This document shows positions 14,063-18,998 of a stretch of 23,342 nt of DNA, piece after piece. The DNA lies in the IMG/VR virus record IMGVR_UViG_3300018423_000069, positions 1 through 23,342 of that record; one strand, written 5' to 3'. The DNA comes from a virus. Made by a program: the position numbers and the translations under genes. Under the pieces are notes generated by a model. That model had not been told where the DNA came from and ran no database searches. It worked only from the letters and a program-made list of their open reading frames with translations. Within the stretch, counting starts at the first letter, position 1; each line of letters starts with the position of its first letter.

Positions 14063-14272
14063 TCAGATCCTTTCGCAACCAAAGGTGAAATAATCTTTCC
14101 GGTCATGCTCTTCAGCATAACCACGGTGGTAGCTGGCGATCTGGTCTGCCGTCATCTCTGAGGCAGGGATACGCCAGCCGTTGGAGTAGTAGTGGGGTTC
14201 CGGCCCACGCCAGTAGTAGGCATCGGCGGAGCCACGGTCATAGGGGCTCACGGTACGATGGCCAGCGGTCAA
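14063..14272 (-). CDS. Conserved phage protein of the 'PYDRGSADAYY' type
   Basis: A 69-residue protein whose core SPYDRGSADAYYWRGPEPHYY, ending in IPASEMTADQIASYHRGYAEEHDRKDY, matches a small protein I recall from many phage and prophage genomes; its function is unknown. Start TTG 14272 is chosen because AAGGAG lies 6 bases upstream and the codon overlaps the preceding stop as TTGA. GTG 14251 has no ribosome site. Confidence 0.7.
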   Translation of the reverse strand: MTAGHRTVSPYDRGSADAYYWRGPEPHYYSNGWRIPASEMTADQIASYHRGYAEEHDRKDYFTFGCERI

Positions 14273-14697
14273 GTTGTCTCCTTTGCGGTGGTTTCCAATG
14301 CGTTGTCCTTGAGGACGGTGAATTGCTTGGTGAATTGGCGGACAACGATGTCCCGCTGTTTCCTGGTGAGGTAGGTTTCGGCACGGTGGCCTTGGCTAGG
14401 GGATTGGGTGGTTCGATAGACGGACCTGAGATACCAGTCCCTTGTGCCGCGCTCCAGCAGGACACAGTGCGTTGAACGTTCGTGTCGGTAACGGTTGGGA
14501 ACCACGCTGCCGGAGTAGAAGGCGTGTTGCACGCCGGAGCGGTTGGCCTTGGGCAGCTTGATCTTGTCCAAGAGTTTTTCTGCCTGATTGGCGAAGTCTC
14601 GCATTTGGAAGATGGTCGTTCCGTGCGTGAGCCACTTCCCGATGGCAGCGTCGATCTTGGGGATGTCTGCTCGTTCCTTCGAGATATTCAGTTTCAT
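14269..14697 (-). CDS. Hypothetical protein, 142 residues
   Basis: No family recognised. It has an N-terminal helical part (MKLNISKERADIPKIDAAIGKW, FANQAEKLLDKIKL) and a basic, aromatic C-terminal half (YRHERSTHCVLLERGTRDWYLRSVYR, TRKQRDIVVRQFTKQF). ATG 14697 shares TAATG with the preceding stop, indicating coupling. Confidence 0.65.
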   Translation of the reverse strand: MKLNISKERADIPKIDAAIGKWLTHGTTIFQMRDFANQAEKLLDKIKLPKANRSGVQHAFYSGSVVPNRYRHERSTHCVLLERGTRDWYLRSVYRTTQSPSQGHRAETYLTRKQRDIVVRQFTKQFTVLKDNALETTAKETT

Positions 14698-14909
14698 TAC
14701 TCACTCCTAGTCAAATCGTCTAAGTTGAAAGGCGTCAATATGCCCATATGGATGCTCAGATCTGTCACTGTGGCAATTTCATAGTCTTGTCTATACCCAA
14801 GCATAGGTGGACCAGAAAAATCCTCTTCATGGCAGTTCTGAATGAAAGACTCCCAATCATCTGTCGGTGGGAGGTATCGTTGCGAAGGTTGTGCGGTCAG
14901 TTGGATCAT
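14697..14909 (-). CDS. Hypothetical protein, 70 residues
   Basis: No family recognised. Acidic, with no Cys cluster or membrane segment. GGAGAGGCAACC precedes ATG 14909, a variant of the repeated leader of this array. A hairpin (14933-14956) separates it from the gene upstream. Confidence 0.6.
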   Translation of the reverse strand: MIQLTAQPSQRYLPPTDDWESFIQNCHEEDFSGPPMLGYRQDYEIATVTDLSIHMGILTPFNLDDLTRSE

Positions 14910-14932
14910 GGTTGCCTCTCCTTGAAGGTTCC

Positions 14933-14956
14933 AGGCCGAGTGTTGCCACTCGACCT
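14933..14956 (-). other. Intergenic hairpin
   Basis: CGAGTG (14937-14942), loop TTGC, CACTCG (14947-14952), extendable past one mismatch by AGG/CCT. No T-run follows on either strand. Confidence 0.6.
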
Positions 14957-14972
14957 AGAGGTAGGGGGTTGG

Positions 14973-15242
14973 TCATAGCGTTGTCACCTCCACGCCGTGG
15001 CGTCGCAGGAAGTTGTTGGTTTCGTAGCCACCGCTGAAGCGGCTGTGTGGTAGGGGTTCTTCAAACTGCAGCTTGTGCGCTGTCGAAATGATTTTCTTTG
15101 GTGCAACATCTACCGTTTCACCGTTCAGTTTTGTGTGCTTGACAGTGTACTTCGTGGCGTTGGAGCGAATCCCATTCTCAGCGAGTGCTGAGATTGCCCA
15201 TTCAATGTACTGAGTACTGATTGCTTTTCGATTCGTGATCAT
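14973..15242 (-). CDS. Hypothetical protein, 89 residues
   Basis: No family recognised. Basic overall; it begins MITNRKAISTQYIEWAISALAENG (a helix) then strands (TKYTVKHTKLNGETVDV). Leader GGAGAGGCACA precedes ATG 15242. It lies between two intergenic hairpins and looks like one unit of the cassette-like array. Confidence 0.6.
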   Translation of the reverse strand: MITNRKAISTQYIEWAISALAENGIRSNATKYTVKHTKLNGETVDVAPKKIISTAHKLQFEEPLPHSRFSGGYETNNFLRRHGVEVTTL

Positions 15243-15297
15243 TGTGCCTCTCCTTGTTGGCGTTGTTGGTTACCCCACGTTGGAAGAACGCAGGCAA

Positions 15298-15317
15298 TCA
15301 CCCTCCGTGAAGGGTGA
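15298..15317 (-). other. Intergenic hairpin, repeated unit copy 1
   Basis: TCACCCT, loop CCGTGA, AGGGTGA. On the minus strand it is preceded by AACCCAGA-N2-GT and followed by CCTGCGTT, the same flanks as the unit at 15720-15776. Confidence 0.6.
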
Positions 15318-15329
15318 CGGTCTGGGTTC

Positions 15330-15692
15330 TTAGGGTTCTAGATTTATGGAGATGGTGTAGTAAGTCGGTTTCAAGCCCAGTGGTTCGATTTCCGTTGCGG
15401 TTGTTGCGTCACTTACGTCCGCCCAAGCATCTCCTGCTGGAGAGTAGGTATCGCCCAAGTGGAGGAAGGCGGTACGTTCAGCAAGCCATTCATTTGCAGC
15501 GATGACATACACTGTTTCTTGGATGCTGGTGTCGTGTTGGTTTTCAATGTCATCTTCGTCAAGTTGACCTTCGTAATTCCAGTCAATCTTTACACAAAAA
15601 AACTTGTAGCCAATGTGACGTAGTGTACGAACATCTACATCGTTGATGTGGATTGTTGAGTAGGTGTTAGTTGTCATGTCCCAATGAATCAT
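15330..15692 (-). CDS. Hypothetical protein, 120 residues
   Basis: No family recognised. Acidic and rich in Thr/Asp, with beta-like segments at both ends (IGYKFFCVKIDWNYEG, KPTYYTISINLEP) and a helical middle (VYVIAANEWLAERTAFLHLG). CTGGAGGC (15703-15696) lies 3 bases before ATG 15692, one of five exact copies of this leader. Confidence 0.65.
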   Translation of the reverse strand: MIHWDMTTNTYSTIHINDVDVRTLRHIGYKFFCVKIDWNYEGQLDEDDIENQHDTSIQETVYVIAANEWLAERTAFLHLGDTYSPAGDAWADVSDATTATEIEPLGLKPTYYTISINLEP

Positions 15693-15719
15693 ATTGCCTC
15701 CAGTAGTTGGTTGTTAATC

Positions 15720-15761
15720 CCTGCTTAAAACGCAGGTCGCTACGCTCTTTCTAAGAGCGTA
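15720..15761 (-). other. Double intergenic hairpin, repeated unit copy 2
   Basis: Two stems: CCTGC/GCAGG (15720-15736) and the perfect 9-bp TACGCTCTT/AAGAGCGTA with a 3-base loop (15741-15761). Flanks AACCCAGATTGT and CCTGCGTT match the unit near 15298. Confidence 0.65.
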
Positions 15762-15773
15762 ACAATCTGGGTT

Positions 15774-15941
15774 TTAGTAGAAGTGTTCTAGTTCTTCTTG
15801 GACTCCATCGTAGCCGAACTGGTCCAGTAGTTGTCTGTACACATTTCGCATTTCTGCTTCGGTGTGTCCGCCTTCTTCGCCTTCTTCGCACATCTGCACA
15901 TAAGTGGTGATGGCTTCTGTTCGTGTCATCTCCTCAAACAT
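15774..15941 (-). CDS. Hypothetical acidic protein, 55 residues
   Basis: ATG 15941 with GGAGGAG upstream opens MFEEMTRTEAITTYVQMCEEG and ends GYDGVQEELEHFY before TAA 15776-15774. It is strongly acidic and helical, with no known family. It overlaps the stop of the 38-residue gene by 8 bases. The good ribosome site and tight packing support it despite its length. Confidence 0.6.
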   Translation of the reverse strand: MFEEMTRTEAITTYVQMCEEGEEGGHTEAEMRNVYRQLLDQFGYDGVQEELEHFY

Positions 15942-16050
15942 TGGCGTTCTCCTCCGTAGGTTCTTCTTTTGGTATCCTTGCGAGGATACGATCCATCGCT
16001 TTTTCTCTCGCCTTGATCCATCGTTTACGGGCTAGTAGTTTCTGTTTCAT
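15934..16050 (-). CDS. Hypothetical basic peptide, 38 residues
   Basis: ATG 16050 overlaps the preceding stop as ATGA, with AGAGGC upstream. The peptide MKQKLLARKRWIKAREKAMD... is a basic amphipathic helix with an acidic end (PKEEPTEENANV). A basic peptide next to an acidic one (55 residues) could be an interacting pair; that is inference. Confidence 0.55.
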   Translation of the reverse strand: MKQKLLARKRWIKAREKAMDRILARIPKEEPTEENANV

Positions 16051-16322
16051 AGTGCCTCTATTAATTGCGCACAAGAGTGCGAGTTGATTACAATTCTGAT
16101 CTTGCCAACTACGTCGCGATTATCGCGGATTTGCTGCACCCAGTTTTCGATTTGTTCCGTTGTGGTCCGATACGGCGTGAACAAAATAATTTCCGCACCT
16201 TTGTCGCTGACTATTTGCGACCAAATGCGTGCGCCGTTGCCATTTAGCAACGCATCAGAATTCCGATATCTTTGGCAATCAGTTAGATTTGGTCGCGTGA
16301 CTAGGTAGTATTTGATTTTCAT
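16047..16322 (-). CDS. Hypothetical protein, 91 residues
   Basis: No family recognised. It reads as an alternating strand-helix fold: MKIKYYLVTRP, ARIWSQIVSDKGAEIILFTPYRT, EQIENWVQQIRDN, KIRIVINSHS. CTGGAGGC (16332-16325) lies 2 bases before ATG 16322, and it is coupled by ATGA to the next small gene. Confidence 0.65.
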   Translation of the reverse strand: MKIKYYLVTRPNLTDCQRYRNSDALLNGNGARIWSQIVSDKGAEIILFTPYRTTTEQIENWVQQIRDNRDVVGKIRIVINSHSCAQLIEAL

Positions 16323-16370
16323 ACGCCTCCAGATTGTTGTTCGTTGTCCTGCATCACCGTGATGTCAGGT

Positions 16371-16393
16371 CTAGACACCCCGTGGGTGTCTAG
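16371..16393 (-). other. Perfect 10-bp intergenic hairpin
   Basis: CTAGACACCC, loop CGT, GGGTGTCTAG, placed 14 bases after the GP88-like stop. A second small palindrome, CATCAC-C-GTGATG, follows at 16352-16364. No T-run on the minus strand. Confidence 0.7.
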
Positions 16394-16406
16394 GCATGGA
16401 TCTCAG

Positions 16407-17162
16407 TTATGCGATTGCCTCCGCTTTTTGTCGTTGCCAAGATGACTTCATATGCTTGTCAGTCGCATCGACAACGAAGCCAGTTGTGTCGTGCAGTGCC
16501 GTACCTTTTGCGACAACAGCGCGAACAGTATGCGATGGAGTGAGGAAGGTCAGATCGTCCTCGTCACCATCGATGACGGGATATCCAAGGAAGGAGAGTG
16601 GGAACCAGTCACGGAATACTACGTTGATGGTTCCACCACGTTGGAGAACAGTGCGGCAGTAGTCCTCGTTCTTCTCGCTTCGACTGAAGCAGAGCGAGTA
16701 GTTCGCAGGCCAGTGCTTGCTACCAGCAAGGTATGCATCCATTCGATGCTCCTGCTTGGTATAGTCGTAGTACTGGATGTCTGGGAAGTCGGAGAACAGC
16801 GCAGGGATCTGTCGTTCCCAAGAGATGTCGGACATCACGTTCAGTCGAATGACTGGAGTCAGTCCTTTGCGTTGTGCTTTGCGCCGGAACGCAGAGACTT
16901 CAGCATAGAGTTGCTCCTTGAATGGCAGTCGATCTTCAAAGAAGTTGATTGTCTTCTTGATTCTCGCATTCATCACAGACTTCATTTGTCCACGTCCTTG
17001 GTAGAGCAAGCAGACGTTGGAACAACCTTCGGATCTGCTAGGACATACCTCGTAGCCCGAAGTATCTGCTGCTGCTAGGTTTAGTCCGGCAGTCAGAAAG
17101 CCAAGTTGCTTGTTGTCACTCTTCTCAAGTTTTGGATTTCCGCTTGTGCTTAACAGTGCCAT
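16407..17162 (-). CDS. GP88-like phage protein
   Basis: A 251-residue protein matching, from memory, the mycobacteriophage 'gene product 88' family (GP88). Diagnostic parts are GFLTAGLNLAAADTSGYEVCP (21-41), the cysteine cluster C40, C47, C51 (CPSRSEGCSNVC), GRGQMKSVMNARIKKTINFFEDR (56-78), VIRLNVMSDISWE and QYYDYTK. Family function is unknown; the clustered cysteines and the later IQYYDYTK and LPANYS-like strands recall radical-SAM-like or metal-binding barrels, which is inference. CTGGAGGC (17173-17166) lies 3 bases before ATG 17162. It is the only long gene in the small-gene array. Confidence 0.7.
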   Translation of the reverse strand: MALLSTSGNPKLEKSDNKQLGFLTAGLNLAAADTSGYEVCPSRSEGCSNVCLLYQGRGQMKSVMNARIKKTINFFEDRLPFKEQLYAEVSAFRRKAQRKGLTPVIRLNVMSDISWERQIPALFSDFPDIQYYDYTKQEHRMDAYLAGSKHWPANYSLCFSRSEKNEDYCRTVLQRGGTINVVFRDWFPLSFLGYPVIDGDEDDLTFLTPSHTVRAVVAKGTALHDTTGFVVDATDKHMKSSWQRQKAEAIA

Positions 17163-17240
17163 ATTGCCTCCAGAAATTATTATTTTTAGGACACTACTGA
17201 ACGTAGTTGTCCCAGTGGCAGCAGGTTGGAAACCTACTAA

Positions 17241-17261
17241 CAGACTGCCGATAGCAGTCTG
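17241..17261 (-). other. Intergenic hairpin
   Basis: CAGACTGC, loop CGATA, GCAGTCTG: an 8-bp perfect stem 9 bases after the 73-residue gene. AGGTT-GGA-AACCT lies beside it at 17223-17235. Confidence 0.65.
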
Positions 17262-17270
17262 ATGCTAGGT

Positions 17271-17492
17271 TTACATTTTAAGCCACTCGTCGAATGTTAG
17301 CAGTGGCTTGCCAGTTGTTGAGTCGTTACCTTTCCCGTCGTTCGCAGCATATCGGTACGTTTCGTATCGATCACGCAATTTGCCTTGGGAAAAGTGGTCG
17401 AAGTCAATCTCACTTAGAGCATTCTCCATCTCAAGCAAGGAATCGAATTGTAATTTCTTGCCTTTTCTAATCACTGAGCAAGTGAATGACAT
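17271..17492 (-). CDS. Hypothetical protein, 73 residues
   Basis: Start ATG 17492 is chosen because CTGGAGGC (17503-17496) lies 3 bases upstream; the frame is open further back but there it runs into a large hairpin. Sequence MSFTCSVIRKGKKLQFDSLLEMENAL...LLTFDEWLKM, charged and probably globular. No family recognised. Confidence 0.65.
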   Translation of the reverse strand: MSFTCSVIRKGKKLQFDSLLEMENALSEIDFDHFSQGKLRDRYETYRYAANDGKGNDSTTGKPLLTFDEWLKM

Positions 17493-17526
17493 ATTGCCTC
17501 CAGAATTTTGGTTGTGGTGCATCGTT

Positions 17527-17575
17527 GTGAGTACACCAGTCAACGCACGATGGTGTGCGTTGGAACTGTACTCAC
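17527..17575 (-). other. Long interrupted hairpin
   Basis: Nested stems GTGAGTAC/GTACTCAC (8 bp), AGT/ACT (3 bp) and CAACGCAC/GTGCGTTG (8 bp), with a 6-base loop: 19 base pairs in 49 bases. The TGA stop of the upstream 39-residue gene (17574-17572) lies in the outer arm. Confidence 0.75.
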
Positions 17576-17691
17576 TTGCGTTTGCGTTTGTAGTACTTGA
17601 CACCACTTTCTAAGTGTTCCAATGGTGACATGCGCCACATTCGTAGGCGTTTGTACTGAGGAAATTGACTGACCACTAATTGCTTTCGCAT
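17572..17691 (-). CDS. Hypothetical basic peptide, 39 residues
   Basis: ATG 17691 with CTGGAGGC (17702-17695) 3 bases upstream, ending at TGA 17574-17572. MRKQLVVSQFPQYKRLRMWR...YYKRKRK is very basic with a Lys/Arg end, likely to bind nucleic acid or phospholipid. It carries the same leader as its longer neighbours, which is the main support. Confidence 0.6.
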   Translation of the reverse strand: MRKQLVVSQFPQYKRLRMWRMSPLEHLESGVKYYKRKRK

Positions 17692-17717
17692 GATGCCTCC
17701 AGAATAAGTTGATAATC

Positions 17718-17780
17718 GCCATGTTTAGTCATGGCCTACAGTCCACCTTGATGCACTCTAGGCCATGCCCGAAGGCATGG
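17718..17780 (-). other. Two hairpins, one with a UUCG tetraloop
   Basis: GCCATG-TTTAGT-CATGGC at 17718-17735, and CCATGCC-TTCG-GGCATGG (minus-strand reading) at 17780-17763. A C(UUCG)G loop is among the most stable RNA tetraloops. The second stem lies within the end of the 88-residue frame. Confidence 0.65.
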
Positions 17781-17995
17781 TTTCTGGAGGAGGCATAGAT
17801 CCACCACGCTTTCGCCCAACGTTGGACGTACTGTTTTCTGGTGAATCTTTTTGAACGGACTGCTTTGCTAGTCCGCCTAGTTTCAGCGTGAATCTTATTG
17901 ACTACCGTGGTTAGGCGTTCACGCTTTGAATTGTCGAAAATCTTTTGCAGGGCCGGAATGACGGATTTACTTACAACATCCTTGACCGGCAGCAA
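17729..17995 (-). CDS. Hypothetical basic protein, 88 residues
   Basis: The first gene after the strong minus promoter at 18045-18074. The frame has only a TTG (17995) near its start, but it is open and protein-like further back (SDKARQQARHEWLLPVKD), to within a few bases of the expected transcript start. An ATG at 18003 in another frame with AGGCAAGG before it opens only 10 codons (MSGCCRSRML), possibly a leader peptide. The protein is Lys/Arg-rich (RRTSKAVRSKRFTRKQYVQRWAKAWW), suggesting nucleic-acid binding. No family recognised; the start is unsure. Confidence 0.5.
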   Translation of the reverse strand: MLPVKDVVSKSVIPALQKIFDNSKRERLTTVVNKIHAETRRTSKAVRSKRFTRKQYVQRWAKAWWIYASSRNHAFGHGLECIKVDCRP

Positions 17996-18023
17996 CCACT
18001 CATGCCTTGCCTGCTGTCTTGCC

Positions 18024-18052
18024 TTGTCTGAATTGTTGAGTACTATTATACT
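18024..18052 (+). promoter_or_regulatory. Promoter for the packaging genes
   Basis: TTGTCT (18024-18029), 17-base spacer, TATACT (18047-18052). It points right toward the small terminase with a leader of about 130 bases. Its -10 box overlaps that of the leftward promoter. Confidence 0.65.
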
Positions 18053-18074
18053 CTAATCGTCTAATGAATGTCAA
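18045..18074 (-). promoter_or_regulatory. Consensus sigma70 promoter for the small-gene array
   Basis: TTGACA (18074-18069), 18-base spacer, TATAAT (18050-18045): both boxes are perfect. It drives leftward transcription with a start expected near 18038. A TAGAC-type operator occupies most of the spacer. Confidence 0.8.
18053..18065 (-). promoter_or_regulatory. TAGAC-type operator inside the leftward promoter
   Basis: ATTAGACGATTAG on the minus strand, 12 of 13 bases identical to 9515-9527 in the repressor control region. Confidence 0.55.
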
Positions 18075-18191
18075 ATCAACGCCTAACACTTTATAGAAAT
18101 AATGTTGATAGGATTTGATTTGCATCAGACTGGCTTGCTATTGCGTTGCCTTGTCTGATGTTGCAACCATTACATCACAAAACTGGCTAGC

Positions 18192-18608
18192 ATGTCAAAT
18201 GAAGTGCTAACAAAAAGAGAGATCATCTTTTGCCAATCATATTTGGCAAATGATTTCAATGGTTTGAAAGCATTAAAGATTGCAGGATACAAAGACGGGA
18301 ACCCAACTACTGCAATTCGACAGATACTAGAGCGACCAAAAATCCAAGCATACTTGAAGGAACTACAAGCAACAGCAGCAGCAGCAGCGACCTTGTCGAA
18401 AGCATGGGTTATCGGCGAAGCGATGAACCTATATAAAGAAGCGATGGCAGCGAAAGCATTCGCACCGGCTGCGAAAGTATTAGGAATGCTTGGCAGTGAA
18501 GTTGGAGCATTGCAGGAAAACAAACAAATAAATCAGACTGTTACGGTTGAACATATGCTTGGAAACATTCCAAAAGGAATAGAAGCACCATTGAAGCAAA
18601 TCAACTAG
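18192..18608 (+). CDS. terS: Terminase small subunit
   Basis: A 138-residue DNA-recognition subunit of the packaging motor. LTKREIIFCQSYLANDFNGLKALKIAGYKDGN (6-37) and AIRQILERPKIQAYLKEL (41-58) match the Terminase_2-type N-terminal HTH pattern ('LT.kq..F...Yl.d.Ng..Aa..AGY'). A helical Ala-rich oligomerisation segment follows, then a tail. It should bind pac or cos DNA and load the large subunit. The gene is noticeably richer in A and T than the terminase large gene, and no strong Shine-Dalgarno is visible before ATG 18192. About 190 non-coding bases follow before the next gene. Confidence 0.85.
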   Translation: MSNEVLTKREIIFCQSYLANDFNGLKALKIAGYKDGNPTTAIRQILERPKIQAYLKELQATAAAAATLSKAWVIGEAMNLYKEAMAAKAFAPAAKVLGMLGSEVGALQENKQINQTVTVEHMLGNIPKGIEAPLKQIN

Positions 18609-18673
18609 ATATTCCGTTTTCTCAAGAAATCAGGAAAAACCAGGTTATATGCAGAAAGTGAAATAAACAAATA

Positions 18674-18711
18674 TTTGAAGGTCTTGATATCCATATCTTT
18701 TGATCTTCAAA
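18674..18711. other. Inverted repeat in the terS-terL gap
   Basis: TTTGAAGGTC (18674-18683) and GATCTTCAAA (18702-18711) pair over 10 bp including one G-T. No T-run follows, so it is not a typical terminator. Confidence 0.45.
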
Positions 18712-18730
18712 CATTCAAAGACTGACCCCC

Positions 18731-18750
18731 CTGGACCTGGCCAGGTCCAG
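18731..18750. other. Perfect 20-bp palindrome between the terminase genes
   Basis: CTGGACCTGGCCAGGTCCAG, flanked on both sides by CCCCC and followed by a short AT alternation. It could be a protein-binding or packaging site, or an RNA stem without a loop. Clear in sequence; its function is unknown. Confidence 0.75.
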
Positions 18751-18800
18751 CCCCCATATATATATTAGGAGTCCCCTAGTCATTTCCACCCCCAACCTCC

Positions 18801-18998
18801 ATGAACAACCGATCTTATTGTCTTTGCACGGCGGCAGACTGCCCCCGAAGGGCATTTTGCGCCCGTCACGTCACGAACATTCCCACTTCCACATGGGGAG
18901 TCCCAGCGGATTTATCCTCCTGGTGTCGCCCGATGATGGGGGCAGCGGGATTCCTCCCCAAGAAATCCACTAACGATGGAACCAACGACGCAGCCTGA
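18801..18998 (+). CDS. Hypothetical Cys-rich protein, 65 residues
   Basis: MNNRSYCLCTAADCPRRAFCARH gives C7, C9, C14 and C20, a pattern of small phage metal-binding proteins, with a later WC pair. No family name is known to me. No Shine-Dalgarno is seen before ATG 18801 (the upstream bases are C-rich). The end overlaps the terL start by 23 bases. Confidence 0.55.
   Translation: MNNRSYCLCTAADCPRRAFCARHVTNIPTSTWGVPADLSSWCRPMMGAAGFLPKKSTNDGTNDAA

Noticed and set aside
14933-17780. Integron attC sites between array genes
   Set aside because: The hairpins are simple perfect stems without the RYYYAAC/GTTRRRY ends or extra-helical bases of attC, and no integron integrase is present.
14933-17780. 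Rho-independent terminators after each array gene
   Set aside because: None of the stems is followed by a T-run on the minus strand; only the stem at 12359-12394 is.
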